DNA from: an uncultured Oceanobacter sp.
GTDB taxonomy: Bacteria > Pseudomonadota > Gammaproteobacteria > Pseudomonadales > Oceanobacteraceae
NCBI GenBank assembly: GCA_913061185.1
Contig: CAJXTI010000001.1
Location: 160,701 to 224,700 of the forward strand
Reading direction: 5' to 3'
Length of the DNA: 64,000 bases
Under the pieces are notes generated by a model. It made no database searches. It was not told the origin of the DNA and saw nothing but the letters and a program-made list of their open reading frames with translations. The translations under genes and the position numbers were made by a program. This document shows, in pieces, positions 1 to 10,042 of the stretch (position 1 is the first letter of the stretch; every line of letters begins with the position of its first letter).

Positions 1-566
1 AGAGCATTCATATCATCCGGTTTACCCATCGGGTCAAACATCATTCCGGTCAACATTTGACTATTGCCCAGTACCCAGCGTGCGCGTTCAGCAGCTGATA
101 ATCCCTGGTCGAGTTCATCGAGATTGATGGCGTCTTCAATCTGGATCGTCAATCGTTCCAGTAGCTCTGCTTGTAGCGACAGATATTGTGGCCAGACTTC
201 TTCGCGTGGTGAGGCACTCCATTCGAGCCAGACCTTGATGTAATCCGGCTGCTCTTCGCAAGCCCGTAAAAAACGCTGGAAATAGTCACGAATCCGGGCC
301 AGCGGTGTGGTTGCTGCCGAAAAAGCGTCTTCTGCCATGGCGTGCATAAACTGGGCAATTTCATCCAGTACATCGGTGACCAGTGCATCACGGGTCTTGA
401 AATAATTGAATACGGTTGCTACCGACACCCCGCCAATTTCGGCAATGTCGGTATGTCCTCCACGCCCAATACCACGGCGGGAGAAAACTTCAACAGCATA
501 CATCAGTAACAGCCGCTTACGTTCCTCGGGGGCCAAGCGACGGCGACCATCAACAGCAACAGGCAT
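1..566 (-). CDS. TetR-family regulator of the LuxR/HapR/SmcR quorum-sensing class (3' end outside window)
   Basis: This is a DNA-binding transcription regulator with an N-terminal TetR helix-turn-helix and the start of the ligand/dimerisation domain. About 188 residues are visible and the C-terminus is cut by the window edge; family members are about 200 residues, so little is missing. Residues 28-55 read FSRRGIGRGGHTDIAEI followed by SVATVFNYFKTRDALV, nearly the same as the HTH of Vibrio HapR/LuxR. The later WLEWSASPREEVWP block is also typical of that subfamily. The start is the ATG at 566, with a GAGGGA ribosome site a few bases upstream. The gene is divergent from carA. Membership of the subfamily is clear from sequence; a quorum-sensing role is inferred from Vibrio relatives and no autoinducer gene is in view. 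Confidence 0.88.
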   Translation of the reverse strand, partial: MPVAVDGRRRLAPEERKRLLLMYAVEVFSRRGIGRGGHTDIAEIGGVSVATVFNYFKTRDALVTDVLDEIAQFMHAMAEDAFSAATTPLARIRDYFQRFLRACEEQPDYIKVWLEWSASPREEVWPQYLSLQAELLERLTIQIEDAINLDELDQGLSAAERARWVLGNSQMLTGMMFDPMGKPDDMNA

Positions 567-653
567 GAAAATCCCTCATGTGTGTAATTTTATATGTATA
601 TGCCTGAATCCAGAGCGTTGACACGTGTTCGACATCGACCAATGTTCGGTGAG

Positions 654-675
654 AAATCGATAAACTAATCAGCAA
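654..675. promoter_or_regulatory. Putative LuxR/HapR-type operator
   Basis: This 22-bp partly palindromic site matches the Vibrio LuxR/HapR consensus (TTATTGATAAATTTATCAAT plus AA) at 15 of 22 positions, including the GATAAA and ATCA core halves. It lies about 90 bp upstream of the start of the LuxR/HapR-like gene, where autoregulatory sites occur in Vibrio. The match was made by eye and is not proof of binding. Confidence 0.4.
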
Positions 676-842
676 CTGGCTCATCCATGGTTACTATGTA
701 AAGAATTACCCCTACTTGTGGGAAGTAAAATACCGTTTAAAATTGTATGTAACGATATGTAACTGATATGTCACACAAGAGTGCACAGTTCAAATTCCTG
801 GGATTTAAAACGTAACCTGTTCCCGTCTTGTCTTCGATATCG

Positions 843-871
843 TGGACAGAAAAGCTCTTTTTGCGTATAAT
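843..871 (+). promoter_or_regulatory. Sigma-70 promoter of carAB
   Basis: A -35 box TGGACA (843-848) and a perfect -10 box TATAAT (866-871) are separated by 17 bp. The predicted transcript begins near 878 and carries a leader of about 160 nt before carA. No other promoter of this quality is visible in the 473-bp gap between the divergent genes. Confidence 0.75.
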
Positions 872-938
872 TTGCGGTTAATCAAAGCTCGGAGCTTCTC
901 AAGCAGAAGTGACCGACCATTACATAATTTCTGAAATT

Positions 939-977
939 AGCGGAATGCCGATGAGCGGATCAGCATTCCGCTTTTTT
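939..977 (+). terminator. Leader terminator / attenuator upstream of carA
   Basis: A 10-bp perfect stem (939-948 pairing with 963-972), extendable inward past one mismatch, is followed by a run of T at 972-977. It lies between the promoter and carA, so it has the form of a rho-independent attenuator. A possible 29-codon leader reading frame (GTG at 909 to TAG at 998) runs through the hairpin, but it has only a weak ribosome site. Pyrimidine or arginine control of carAB is known in gammaproteobacteria; the mechanism here is inferred. Confidence 0.7.
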
Positions 978-1039
978 ACGCATGGGGTACCCGCCTAGTA
1001 CCTCGCTTCGCCTGTTTTTCTTTGCTCGGGGATACAGTT

Positions 1040-2194
1040 TTGTCTACGCCAGCCATTCTAGCTCTTGAAGACGGCAGCTTGTTTAAGGGCACCAGTATCG
1101 GTGCTTTGGGAACGTCTGTTGGAGAGGTTGTTTTCAACACGTCCATGACCGGTTATCAGGAAATCCTGACTGACCCGTCCTACACCAATCAAATCGTTAC
1201 ACTCACTTACCCACACATTGGCAGCTACGGTACCAACAGCGAAGACGTTGAGTCCGCTGGCATCGCCGCCAAAGGGCTGATTATTCGTGACTTGCCATTA
1301 ACGGCGTCCAACTTTCGTAGCGAACAGGCGCTTGATGAATACCTGCGAGCCAATAATGTGGTTGGGCTGGCGGATATCGATACCCGCCGCCTGACCCGTA
1401 TTCTGCGTGAAAAGGGTTCCCTTAATGGTTGTCTGCTTGCCGCAGACGATGCCTGGAGTGATGCAAGTCAACAACAGGCACTGGCAGAAGCCGCCGCTTT
1501 TCCTGGCCTGAAAGGCATGGATCTGGCCAAGGAAGTTACAGTTAACGCACCTTACCGCTGGACCCAGACCGACTGGGCACTGGGCAAGGGCTATGGCGAA
1601 CAGACCGAAACCCGATTCAAGGTTGTCGCCTACGATTTTGGTGTCAAGTACAACATTCTGCGCCTGCTGGCTGAACGAGGCTGTGAACTGACCGTTGTTC
1701 CGGCGCAAACATCGGCTACCGAGGTGCTGGCGATGAATCCAGATGGCATCTTTCTGTCGAATGGCCCCGGCGACCCGGAACCCTGCACCTATGCAATTGA
1801 CGCCATCCGGCAAATTCTGGAGACCGAAATTCCGGTATTCGGCATTTGTCTGGGTCACCAGTTACTGGCACTGGCTTCGGGTGCGACAACGTTGAAGATG
1901 AATCTCGGCCATCACGGAGCCAACCACCCGGTACAGGATCTGGCCACTGGCAAGGTAATGATCACCAGTCAGAACCATGGCTTTGCGGTCGATGAAAGCT
2001 CGTTGCCAAACAACCTCAAGGCAACCCACAAGTCACTGTTCGACGGTACGCTGCAAGGTATCGCCCGTACTGACAAGCCAGCCTTCAGCTTTCAGGGTCA
2101 TCCTGAAGCCAGCCCAGGCCCCCGTGATGTCGCACCGCTGTTCGACCACTTTATTGATCTGATTGAAACCGCCAAAGCCAAGGCCAACGGATAA
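1040..2194 (+). CDS. carA: Carbamoyl-phosphate synthase small subunit (glutaminase)
   Basis: This subunit hydrolyses glutamine and channels ammonia to CarB, making carbamoyl phosphate for pyrimidine and arginine synthesis in the cytoplasm. The N-terminal CPSase domain covers roughly residues 3-135. The C-terminal class I amidotransferase domain has the nucleophile Cys in [11 protein letters not shown] and the His-Glu pair in [10 protein letters not shown]. The likely start is the TTG at 1040: it gives the usual N-terminus [13 protein letters not shown] and has GGGGA 7 bp upstream. An in-frame TTG at 1022 would add six residues unlike the family. The protein is 384 residues, a normal length. 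carB follows after 19 bp. A leader terminator lies upstream. Confidence 0.96.
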   Translation: MSTPAILALEDGSLFKGTSIGALGTSVGEVVFNTSMTGYQEILTDPSYTNQIVTLTYPHIGSYGTNSEDVESAGIAAKGLIIRDLPLTASNFRSEQALDEYLRANNVVGLADIDTRRLTRILREKGSLNGCLLAADDAWSDASQQQALAEAAAFPGLKGMDLAKEVTVNAPYRWTQTDWALGKGYGEQTETRFKVVAYDFGVKYNILRLLAERGCELTVVPAQTSATEVLAMNPDGIFLSNGPGDPEPCTYAIDAIRQILETEIPVFGICLGHQLLALASGATTLKMNLGHHGANHPVQDLATGKVMITSQNHGFAVDESSLPNNLKATHKSLFDGTLQGIARTDKPAFSFQGHPEASPGPRDVAPLFDHFIDLIETAKAKANG

Positions 2195-2213
2195 CCACAG
2201 GACTGACTGAGTA

Positions 2214-5200
2214 ATGCCAAAACGTACTGACATCAACAGCATTCTGATCATTGGCGCTGGCCCCATTGTTATCGGCCAGGCGTGTGAATTTGACTACTCC
2301 GGTGCCCAGGCCTGTAAAGCCCTGCGTGAGGAAGGCTATCGCGTCATTCTGGTCAACTCCAACCCCGCCACTATCATGACCGATCCATCGATGGCGGATG
2401 CGACCTATATCGAGCCGATTACCGTTGAAGCCGTTGCCAAAATTATTGAGAAAGAACGCCCTGACGCGCTCTTGCCTACCATGGGTGGCCAGACGGCACT
2501 GAACTGCGCCCTGGGCCTGGAAAAGGCTGGCGTACTGGAACAATTCGGTGTGGAAATGATCGGCGCCAACGCCGATACCATCGACAAGGCTGAAGACCGT
2601 GATCGCTTCGATCAGGCGATGAAAAAAATTGGTCTGGCGTGCCCTCGTGCCGGGATTGCCCACACTCTGGAAGAAGCGCGTGAAGTGCAAAAAACGCTGG
2701 GTTTTCCCTGCATTATTCGCCCTTCTTTTACCATGGGTGGCACCGGTGGCGGTATCGCCTACAACAAGGAAGAGTTTGAAGAAATCTGTACTCGTGGTCT
2801 GGATTTGTCACCAACCAGCGAGTTGCTGATCGACGAGTCGCTGATTGGCTGGAAAGAGTACGAGATGGAAGTGGTGCGCGACAAGAACGACAACTGCATC
2901 ATCGTTTGTGCCATCGAAAACTTTGATGCCATGGGCGTTCATACCGGTGATTCCATTACCGTTGCCCCGGCACAAACCCTGACCGACAAGGAATACCAGA
3001 TCATGCGCGACGCCTCGCTGGCGGTACTGCGCGAGATCGGAGTGGAAACCGGTGGTTCCAACGTCCAGTTTGGTGTCGATCCAAAAACCGGCCGCATGGT
3101 CGTGATCGAGATGAACCCGAGAGTTTCGCGTTCTTCGGCACTGGCTTCCAAGGCAACCGGCTTTCCGATCGCCAAGGTGGCTGCCAAATTGGCGATTGGA
3201 TACACTCTGGATGAGCTGCAAAACGATATTACTGGTGGTGCAACACCGGCATCGTTTGAGCCATCGATCGACTATGTTGTAACCAAGATCCCTCGTTTTA
3301 CCTTCGAAAAATTCCCCCAGGCTGATGGCCGCCTGACTACCCAGATGAAATCCGTGGGCGAGGTGATGGCCATTGGCCGTACTCAGCAGGAGTCGCTGCA
3401 AAAAGCCCTGCGTGGTCTTGAAGTGGGCTCTTCCGGATTTGATCCGAAGGTCAATCTGGCCGACGAAGGTGCGCGGGACAAGGTTATCTCTGAACTGGTG
3501 ACGCCGGGTGCCGAGCGTATCTGGTACGTCGGGGATGCCTTCCGCATGGGCCTGACGGTCGATGAAATTTACCAGTATTCAGGCATTGATCCCTGGTTCC
3601 TGGTACAGATCGAAGATTTGATCAAAGAAGAAGCCAGTGTTTCGGCCAGCAGCCTGACGGTACTGGATGCCAGTGCGGTCTTGCGACTGAAGCGCAAGGG
3701 TTTTTCCGATCAGCGTCTGGCGACCTTGTTGGGAATTTCTGAAAAAGCGTTTCGCAAGCATCGTCAGAAGCTGAATATCCGCCCGGTCTACAAGCGTGTT
3801 GATACCTGTGCCGCTGAATTCTCGACCGATACTGCCTACATGTACTCGACCTACGAGGAAGAGTGCGAATCGAACCCGACCGACCGCGACAAGATTATTG
3901 TGCTCGGTGGTGGCCCGAACCGCATTGGTCAGGGTATCGAGTTTGACTATTGCTGCGTGCACGCAGCACTGGCGGCGAAGGAAGAAGGGTACGAGGCCAT
4001 CATGGTCAACTGTAACCCGGAAACGGTTTCGACCGATTACGACACCTCCGACCGCCTGTACTTTGAACCGGTAACGCTGGAAGACGTGCTGGAAATCGTC
4101 GAAAAAGAAAAACCCAAGGGTGTCATTGTACAGTACGGTGGTCAGACACCACTGAAGCTGGCCAACGAACTGGAAGCTTGTGGTGTACCCGTGATTGGTA
4201 CGTCGCCTGAATCGATTGACCGTGCCGAAGATCGCGAGCGTTTCCAGCAAATGATCCAGCGTTTGGGTCTCAAGCAGCCGGTGAACGCCACCGTAACCTC
4301 TGCCGAAGAAGCAGTGGCTCGCGCTGCCGACATCGGTTATCCGCTGGTGGTTCGTCCGTCCTATGTCCTGGGCGGTCGGGCGATGGAGATTGTCAGTAAC
4401 GAAAAGTCCCTGCGTCGCTACATGAACGAAGCGGTACGGGTCTCCAATGATTCGCCGGTGCTACTCGACTACTTCCTGGATCGCGCGATCGAAGTGGACA
4501 TTGACGCCGTTTGTGACGGTGAAGAAGTCGTGATTGGTGCCATCATGCAGCATATCGAGCAAGCCGGTATTCACTCGGGTGACTCGGCCTGTTCATTGCC
4601 GCCTTACAGTCTGCCAGCGGATGTTCAGGATCTGATGCGTGAGCAAGTGAAAGCGATGGCGCTGGAGTTGGGTGTTGTTGGTCTGATGAATACCCAGCTG
4701 GCTTATCAGGACGGTGAAATCTACGTGATTGAGGTAAACCCTCGCGCATCCCGTACTGTGCCATTTGTATCCAAGTGTATAGGCGTTTCCCTGGCTTCTA
4801 TTGCGGCCAAGGTGATGATGGGTCGTTCACTGGCGGATCTGGGCTTTACCAAGGAAATCATTCCGCCGTATTTCTCTGTGAAAGAAGCGGTATTTCCGTT
4901 CAACAAGTTCCAGGGTGTTGACCCGATTCTTGGCCCGGAAATGAAGTCCACCGGGGAAGTCATGGGTGCTGGAAAAACTTTCGGCGAAGCCTTTTTCAAG
5001 GCTCAGTTGGGGGCCGGTGCCGATTTACCCGTCGGTGGTACCGCTTTCCTGTCTGTCCGCGAAGCCGACAAGTCCGGTCTGGTGGCGGTTGCCAGAGGGC
5101 TGGTGGAATGTGGTTTTGAACTGGTGTGTACCGATGGCACCCGTCGTGTCCTGGAGGATGCCGGGGTGCAGTCCAGCCGCATCAACAAGGTAACTCAGGG

Positions 5201-5435
5201 CCGTCCACATATCGTGGACACAATTAAAAACGATGGTATTGATCTGATCGTCAATACTACCGACGGTGCCCAGGCTATCGCAGACTCGGCAGACATTCGT
5301 CGCAGCGCATTGCAACACAAGGTGTATTACACCACCACATTGGCGGGTGCAGAGGCCATTGTTGAAGCGCTGCGTTCCGAAGGTCTGAAAGACGTTCATC
5401 GTCTGCAAGATCTGCATGCCAGTATCGGCCAATAA
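2214..5435 (+). CDS. carB: Carbamoyl-phosphate synthase large subunit
   Basis: This subunit makes carbamoyl phosphate from bicarbonate, ammonia and two ATP, using ammonia supplied by CarA. At 1073 residues it has the family's normal length. It shows the internal duplication of two ATP-grasp synthetase halves, starting at residues 1 and about 550; the second begins with the dinucleotide-like [15 protein letters not shown] motif. Paired metal/ATP segments [15 protein letters not shown] and [15 protein letters not shown] are visible. The C-terminal 140 residues form the MGS-like allosteric domain, which binds UMP and ornithine in relatives. It is cotranscribed with carA, and greA follows closely. 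Confidence 0.98.
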   Translation: MPKRTDINSILIIGAGPIVIGQACEFDYSGAQACKALREEGYRVILVNSNPATIMTDPSMADATYIEPITVEAVAKIIEKERPDALLPTMGGQTALNCALGLEKAGVLEQFGVEMIGANADTIDKAEDRDRFDQAMKKIGLACPRAGIAHTLEEAREVQKTLGFPCIIRPSFTMGGTGGGIAYNKEEFEEICTRGLDLSPTSELLIDESLIGWKEYEMEVVRDKNDNCIIVCAIENFDAMGVHTGDSITVAPAQTLTDKEYQIMRDASLAVLREIGVETGGSNVQFGVDPKTGRMVVIEMNPRVSRSSALASKATGFPIAKVAAKLAIGYTLDELQNDITGGATPASFEPSIDYVVTKIPRFTFEKFPQADGRLTTQMKSVGEVMAIGRTQQESLQKALRGLEVGSSGFDPKVNLADEGARDKVISELVTPGAERIWYVGDAFRMGLTVDEIYQYSGIDPWFLVQIEDLIKEEASVSASSLTVLDASAVLRLKRKGFSDQRLATLLGISEKAFRKHRQKLNIRPVYKRVDTCAAEFSTDTAYMYSTYEEECESNPTDRDKIIVLGGGPNRIGQGIEFDYCCVHAALAAKEEGYEAIMVNCNPETVSTDYDTSDRLYFEPVTLEDVLEIVEKEKPKGVIVQYGGQTPLKLANELEACGVPVIGTSPESIDRAEDRERFQQMIQRLGLKQPVNATVTSAEEAVARAADIGYPLVVRPSYVLGGRAMEIVSNEKSLRRYMNEAVRVSNDSPVLLDYFLDRAIEVDIDAVCDGEEVVIGAIMQHIEQAGIHSGDSACSLPPYSLPADVQDLMREQVKAMALELGVVGLMNTQLAYQDGEIYVIEVNPRASRTVPFVSKCIGVSLASIAAKVMMGRSLADLGFTKEIIPPYFSVKEAVFPFNKFQGVDPILGPEMKSTGEVMGAGKTFGEAFFKAQLGAGADLPVGGTAFLSVREADKSGLVAVARGLVECGFELVCTDGTRRVLEDAGVQSSRINKVTQGRPHIVDTIKNDGIDLIVNTTDGAQAIADSADIRRSALQHKVYYTTTLAGAEAIVEALRSEGLKDVHRLQDLHASIGQ

Positions 5436-5460
5436 ACCAAGCTATCAGGAGTCAATGCAA

Positions 5461-5937
5461 ATGCAGAAGTTTCCTATGACCCTCGAAGGGGAAAAGGCAT
5501 TGCGCGACGAGTTGCAACGCCTGAAAAGTGTCGAACGTCCGACCGTTATCCAGGCAATTGCGGACGCGCGCGAACACGGTGATCTCAAGGAGAACGCCGA
5601 GTATCACGCCGCCCGTGAACAGCAAGGCTTTATTGAAGGTCGTATCCAGGAGATTGAGGGTAAGCTCTCCAATTGCCAGGTGATCGACATCAAGACCATT
5701 CCGCGAACTGGCAAGGTGCTGTTTGGTGTGACGGTGACCATTATCAACGTTGATACTGACGAAGAAGTGGAATACAAAATCGTCGGTGATGACGAAGCGG
5801 ATATCAAAGCCAATCGTATTTCTGTTTCATCGCCGATTGCTCGTGCCCTGATTGGCAAGGAAGAGGGCGACACCGTTGTCGTCAAGATTCCAAGTGGCAG
5901 CGTGGAATATGAAATCGATCAGGTCAAACACCTCTGA
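5461..5937 (+). CDS. greA: Transcription elongation factor GreA
   Basis: GreA binds the RNA polymerase secondary channel and stimulates cleavage of backtracked RNA. The 158-residue protein matches Escherichia coli GreA in length. The N-terminal coiled coil carries [19 protein letters not shown] with the acidic tip residues. The C-terminal FKBP-like domain includes VGDDEAD and [14 protein letters not shown]. The ATG at 5461 is preferred to the in-frame ATG at 5455 because AGGAG at 5447-5451 is 9 bp away, whereas it is only 3 bp from the earlier codon. It is the last gene of the carAB-greA unit and is followed by a clear terminator. Confidence 0.97.
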   Translation: MQKFPMTLEGEKALRDELQRLKSVERPTVIQAIADAREHGDLKENAEYHAAREQQGFIEGRIQEIEGKLSNCQVIDIKTIPRTGKVLFGVTVTIINVDTDEEVEYKIVGDDEADIKANRISVSSPIARALIGKEEGDTVVVKIPSGSVEYEIDQVKHL

Positions 5938-5961
5938 CCTGTGACCGCCGGATTGTCAAGT

Positions 5962-5984
5962 CGCCTCCTTCGGGAGGCGTTTTT
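5962..5984 (+). terminator. Rho-independent terminator after greA
   Basis: A 7-bp GC-rich perfect stem (CGCCTCC with GGAGGCG) is closed by a UUCG tetraloop and followed by five T. It lies 25 bp after the greA stop. Confidence 0.93.
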
Positions 5985-6121
5985 GTATCCGGGAATTGTC
6001 AGCCTTAGATTCGGATCTTGAAATTGCTTTGTGGTAGCCTTTTCTTTCACACACAACGTTTTCGAAGTGGCCGTCTTTAAATGGTCCTTTGATTCTGTTG
6101 ATAAAAGGCAGGGAGGCAGGG

Positions 6122-6577
6122 ATGAAATATCTGGTTGCAGGCATGATGCTGGTGCTGGTGGCACTGAGTGCAGACGCGCAGATATATAAATGGCTGGACG
6201 CTAACGGCAAGGTGCATTTTGGCAGCATGCCGCCGACTACGGCGAATGCCGAATCGTTGGATCTTTCCACGGCAACGACCAGCTCGTCCCCTGCGGCAAC
6301 GATCCCCGCTATTAATCGTGATGAAGCACAAAAAGCCTACCTGGAAAGCGCCGCCGCAGAGCGTAAAAAACGTGAAGCAGAGCGTGAACACCAGCGTGTT
6401 GTGGAACAGCAGACCAGGCGTACCTGTGGTGTCCTGAGTGGTATGAGAAAAGATCTCGAAGACAAAAAAGCGTTGTATCGCTACAACGATCAGGGTGAAA
6501 AAGTGTTCCTGAATGATGTCGAGAGCAAGGCCTTTCACCAGCAGGTTAACGAAGAGTATGACAAAAATTGCCACTAA
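6122..6577 (+). CDS. DUF4124-domain exported protein
   Basis: This is a 151-residue secreted or periplasmic protein of unknown function. A Sec signal peptide (MKYLVAGMMLVLVALSADA) is followed directly by QIYKWLDANGKVHFGSMPP, the signature of the DUF4124 domain common in Pseudomonas relatives. A Ser/Ala/Thr-rich linker then leads to a long charged helix (EAQKAYLESAAAERKKREAE) with coiled-coil character. The start at 6122 has GGAGG 5 bp upstream. It stands alone between the greA terminator and glpK. No enzymatic motif is visible. Confidence 0.8.
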   Translation: MKYLVAGMMLVLVALSADAQIYKWLDANGKVHFGSMPPTTANAESLDLSTATTSSSPAATIPAINRDEAQKAYLESAAAERKKREAEREHQRVVEQQTRRTCGVLSGMRKDLEDKKALYRYNDQGEKVFLNDVESKAFHQQVNEEYDKNCH

Positions 6578-6605
6578 TTAGTGGGGAGTTGAAAAGTATC
6601 AAGGC

Positions 6606-6637
6606 AGGTAACGTTACGATTGATCGTAGCGTTACCT
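6606..6637. repeat. 32-bp near-perfect palindrome upstream of glpK
   Basis: The arms AGGTAACGTTACGAT and ATCGTAGCGTTACCT pair over 15 bp with one G-T pair and a 2-nt loop. No T-run follows on either strand, so it is not a typical terminator. It lies 80 bp before the glpK start, where an operator would fit. It does not resemble the Escherichia coli GlpR site. Function is unknown. Confidence 0.6.
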
Positions 6638-6716
6638 AAACTATTAGTGCGTATTGTTTGGGCAATGAGCGTGTATTGCCACTGCCATAATCAGTGACGT
6701 ATTTCGGGAGAATGAC

Positions 6717-8207
6717 ATGGGCAACCGTTTTGGCATTCTTGCCATCGATCAGGGAACAACCAGTACACGAGCTATCGTGTTTGACCCGCAGCTGCAAACC
6801 GTTGCCATGGCCCAGCAGGAGTTCCCCCAGCATTATCCGGATGATGGCTGGGTTGAGCACAATCCGGATGATCTCTGGCAAAGCACCTGCGCAGTGGTTC
6901 AGCAAGCCCTGGCAGAGGCGAGGGAGCAGGGCTGTGAGGTTTCTGCCATCGGCATTACCAATCAGCGCGAGACGACGCTGGTGTGGGATAAACACAGCGG
7001 CGCTGCTGTATATCCTGCGATTGTCTGGCAAGACCGTCGCACCGCCAGGCTCTGCGATCAACTGCGGTCAGAGGTTGGGGATGATTATGTACAGGCCCGC
7101 TCAGGCCTACGGCTTGACCCTTATTTTTCTGCCACCAAGGTGGCCTGGATTCTCGATAACGTTGATGGTGCTCGCCTGCGGGCAGAACGTGGTGAGCTGC
7201 TGTTTGGCACGGTCGATAGTTATCTGATCTGGAACCTGACCGGTGGCCAACGGCATGTGACCGACGCGACCAACGCCAGCCGTACCAATCTGTTTAATAT
7301 TCATCGTGGTGAGTGGGATAACGAGCTGCTCGACCTGTTTCGTATTCCATCTGCCATGCTGCCTCAAGTACAGGATTGTTCTGGTCATTTTGGCACCGCG
7401 CTGGCCCGCTTTACCGGCGATCGGGATATTGCCATCACCGGGGTAGCCGGAGATCAGCAAGCGGCCAGCGTCGGCCAGTGCTGTTTTGAGCCAGGACAGG
7501 TAAAAAGCACCTATGGCACCGGGTGTTTTGTACTGCTGAATACCGGTCAAAAACCGCTGTTTTCATCCCATGGACTGCTCACCACGATTGCCTTGCAACT
7601 GGATGGTCAGCGCACCTACGCCCTGGAAGGGGCGATCTTTGTTGCCGGTGCGACGGTGCAATGGTTACGGGACGAGCTAGGCATTATCGAACGGGCGTCC
7701 GATACGGAACGGTTAGCCAGCGGGCTGGACAGTAACAAGGGTGTCTACCTGGTGCCTGCGTTTACGGGGCTGGGTGTGCCTTACTGGCGTGCCGACGCTC
7801 GGGCCGCGATTGTTGGCCTGACCCGTGGCGCTGGCAAGGCGGAACTGGCCAGGGCAGCGCTGGAAGCCGTCTGTTATCAGACCGCCGACCTGTTTGCAGT
7901 GATGGAGCAGGAAGGTCTGCGGCCAACGTCATTGCGGGTTGATGGCGGCATGGTGTCCAACAACTGGATGCTGCAATTTCTTGCGGATGTGTTGAATACC
8001 GAGGTACTGCGTCCGGCACTGCTGGAAACCACCGCACTGGGAGCTGCCTATCTGGCCGGGCGAGCAGTGGGGCTTTACGGTGATACCTCGGAATTCACCC
8101 GCCTGTGGCAATGCCGGGCAACCTTTACACCCGCCATGAGCGAGGCCCAGCGTGCTACTTTGCTGGCCGGATGGCAAAAAGCCGTGCAGCGTGTGGTGCT
8201 GGAATGA
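6717..8207 (+). CDS. glpK: Glycerol kinase
   Basis: GlpK phosphorylates glycerol to sn-glycerol 3-phosphate with ATP, trapping it in the cell. The 496-residue FGGY-family kinase has the N-terminal phosphate loop AIDQGTTSTRAIVFD. It also has the substrate segment ITNQRETTLVWD, the catalytic Asp in GVAGDQQAASVGQ, the adenosine motif STYGTGCFVLLNTG and the C-terminal LRVDGGMVSNNWMLQFLADVL. The ATG at 6717 follows GGGAGA. glpD starts 28 bp downstream, so the two form a glycerol catabolic operon. No glpF or glpR is in the window. The stretch YWRADARAAIVGL differs from the more usual YWDPYARGAI form. Confidence 0.97.
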   Translation: MGNRFGILAIDQGTTSTRAIVFDPQLQTVAMAQQEFPQHYPDDGWVEHNPDDLWQSTCAVVQQALAEAREQGCEVSAIGITNQRETTLVWDKHSGAAVYPAIVWQDRRTARLCDQLRSEVGDDYVQARSGLRLDPYFSATKVAWILDNVDGARLRAERGELLFGTVDSYLIWNLTGGQRHVTDATNASRTNLFNIHRGEWDNELLDLFRIPSAMLPQVQDCSGHFGTALARFTGDRDIAITGVAGDQQAASVGQCCFEPGQVKSTYGTGCFVLLNTGQKPLFSSHGLLTTIALQLDGQRTYALEGAIFVAGATVQWLRDELGIIERASDTERLASGLDSNKGVYLVPAFTGLGVPYWRADARAAIVGLTRGAGKAELARAALEAVCYQTADLFAVMEQEGLRPTSLRVDGGMVSNNWMLQFLADVLNTEVLRPALLETTALGAAYLAGRAVGLYGDTSEFTRLWQCRATFTPAMSEAQRATLLAGWQKAVQRVVLE

Positions 8208-8235
8208 CTACGATTCTGTCAATAAGGAAACCAGT

Positions 8236-9948
8236 GTGACGCAGCGACAAGATACTCTGAAACAACTGGATGGTGAGTGCTTTGATGTGCTGATTGTCGG
8301 CGGTGGCATTAACGGTGCGGTGTCGGCAGCGGCACTGGCCAGTCACGGTGCTCGGGTCGCCCTCATTGATCGTGATGATTTTGGCAGCGCGACCAGTGCC
8401 AACAGTTCCAATCTGGTCTGGGGTGGCATCAAATATCTGGAAAGTGGTGAAGTGGCGCTGGTGAATGAACTGTGCCGCAGTCGTAACCGGCTGATGCAGC
8501 GTTTTCCCAGTCGAATTCGCGAAATACGCTTTCTGACGACGGTACCCAAAGGTTTTCGCAAGCCCGCCTGGATGGTTTACATCGGTGCTTTGCTGTATTG
8601 GGGTTTTGGTCGCGGGGCAACCCGGATGCCGGAGTACCTGTCGCGACGGCGGCTGCAACAGCGTCAGCCATTGATCGACATCGCCGTTGCCCAGGGCGGA
8701 TTGGAATATTCAGATGCCTGGCTGGTTGATAACGACGCCCGGCTGACGTTTGATTTTGTTCGTACGGCGATACGACAGGGCGCGGTGGTGGCCAACTACG
8801 TAGCCTCTGAAGGATCACAGCAGATCGATAATGAATGGCATACCCGTGTAGTCGACCAGCAAACGGGTGCACAGCGGCTGATTCGCTCCCGTGTATTACT
8901 GAATGCCACCGGCCCCTGGGTCGACGGCTACAACCAGTTAAGCCAGCAATCGGCTGGCCATCATCATGTGTATTCAAAAGGTATCCACCTGATTGTGCCC
9001 CGGCTGATCGAAGAAGAGCGTGTGCTGGCATTTTTTGCCAACGATGGCCGGCTGTTTTTTGTGATTCCGATGGGCAGCAAGACTTGTCTGGGTACGACCG
9101 ATACCCGTGTAACGCGGCCTGAGTCGGTGGTGACCGCCGCCGATCGCCAGTTTGTGCTGGATAACGTCAATCAGCGTCTGAAGCTGGACAAGCCGCTGAC
9201 CGCTGCTGATGTGATATCCGAGCGCTGTGGTGTGCGGCCGTTGGTGGTGGCCAGTGCGGCGGCAGAGAATCAAGATAACGCAGAGAATCAAGCCGACTCT
9301 GTTAATCAAGACAACAAGGAAGCAACAGGAGAAGCAGGAAAAGAGCAGGGTGACTGGCTTAACCTGTCGCGCCGCCATGCGATTGATGCCAGTGCCGACC
9401 ATCGTTACCTCAGCATTTTTGGTGGCAAGCTGACCGATTGTGTCAACGTCGGCGAAGAAATATATGACCATATCAGTGCGTTCGGTATTCCGCTGCAGCC
9501 GAGATCCGATCGCTGGTTTGGTGAGCCGGACGAGCGCCGCCGGGAAGGCTTCTGGCGTCAGGCAACGGAGCAAGGGCTGGATCAATACTGGTGTGAGCAT
9601 CGCCGGGAGACCTTGTTGCAACGTTGGTGGCGGCGTTATGGCACCGATGCTTTCGAGTTGCTGGTCGATGTGGCGGATCACCCGGAATGGTTACGGCCGC
9701 TGCTGGAGGGTGACGACCTGCGCGAGGCCGAAGTCCGGCTGGCGGCACGGCTGGAGATGGTCACCCGGCTGGAAGATTTTTTACGTCGTCGTACCATGCT
9801 GGAGCTGACCAGTGGCAAGGCGGCGCTGGCACAATCCCCCGTATTGGCGCACATCAGCGAATTGTTATTTGGCTCTGCTGGCGAACAACAATTGCGGGAT
9901 TATCTGAACACGAATGTTGCGGATCACTTGCCAGAGGCTGATCTCTGA
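8236..9948 (+). CDS. glpD: FAD-dependent sn-glycerol-3-phosphate dehydrogenase
   Basis: GlpD oxidises glycerol 3-phosphate to dihydroxyacetone phosphate at the inner membrane and passes electrons to quinone. The N-terminal FAD motif is FDVLIVGGGINGA, followed by DRDDFGSATSANSSNLVWGG as in GlpD/GlpA. Further marks are LLNATGPWVDGY and the G3P-oxidase C-terminal domain. The GTG at 8236 is chosen: AAGGA lies 7 bp upstream and the protein then begins just before the FAD fold (570 residues). Between residues about 346 and 376 is an Asn/Gln/Glu-rich low-complexity insert containing repeated ENQ/NQDN units, which interrupts the region before the conserved SIFGGKLTD motif. glpK lies immediately upstream. 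Confidence 0.94.
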   Translation: MTQRQDTLKQLDGECFDVLIVGGGINGAVSAAALASHGARVALIDRDDFGSATSANSSNLVWGGIKYLESGEVALVNELCRSRNRLMQRFPSRIREIRFLTTVPKGFRKPAWMVYIGALLYWGFGRGATRMPEYLSRRRLQQRQPLIDIAVAQGGLEYSDAWLVDNDARLTFDFVRTAIRQGAVVANYVASEGSQQIDNEWHTRVVDQQTGAQRLIRSRVLLNATGPWVDGYNQLSQQSAGHHHVYSKGIHLIVPRLIEEERVLAFFANDGRLFFVIPMGSKTCLGTTDTRVTRPESVVTAADRQFVLDNVNQRLKLDKPLTAADVISERCGVRPLVVASAAAENQDNAENQADSVNQDNKEATGEAGKEQGDWLNLSRRHAIDASADHRYLSIFGGKLTDCVNVGEEIYDHISAFGIPLQPRSDRWFGEPDERRREGFWRQATEQGLDQYWCEHRRETLLQRWWRRYGTDAFELLVDVADHPEWLRPLLEGDDLREAEVRLAARLEMVTRLEDFLRRRTMLELTSGKAALAQSPVLAHISELLFGSAGEQQLRDYLNTNVADHLPEADL

Positions 9949-10042
9949 CCTGCGACTTCCTCTGGTCGTCAGCAGCAGGTGAGCTTTCAGCTTGGCCACT
10001 GTCTGCCTATACTGCCGCGTTTGGTCGCCATAGGAACACTGC

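Noticed and set aside
1298..1858. Open frame of 186 codons antisense to carA
   Set aside because: carA is certain here and the antisense product has no family features.
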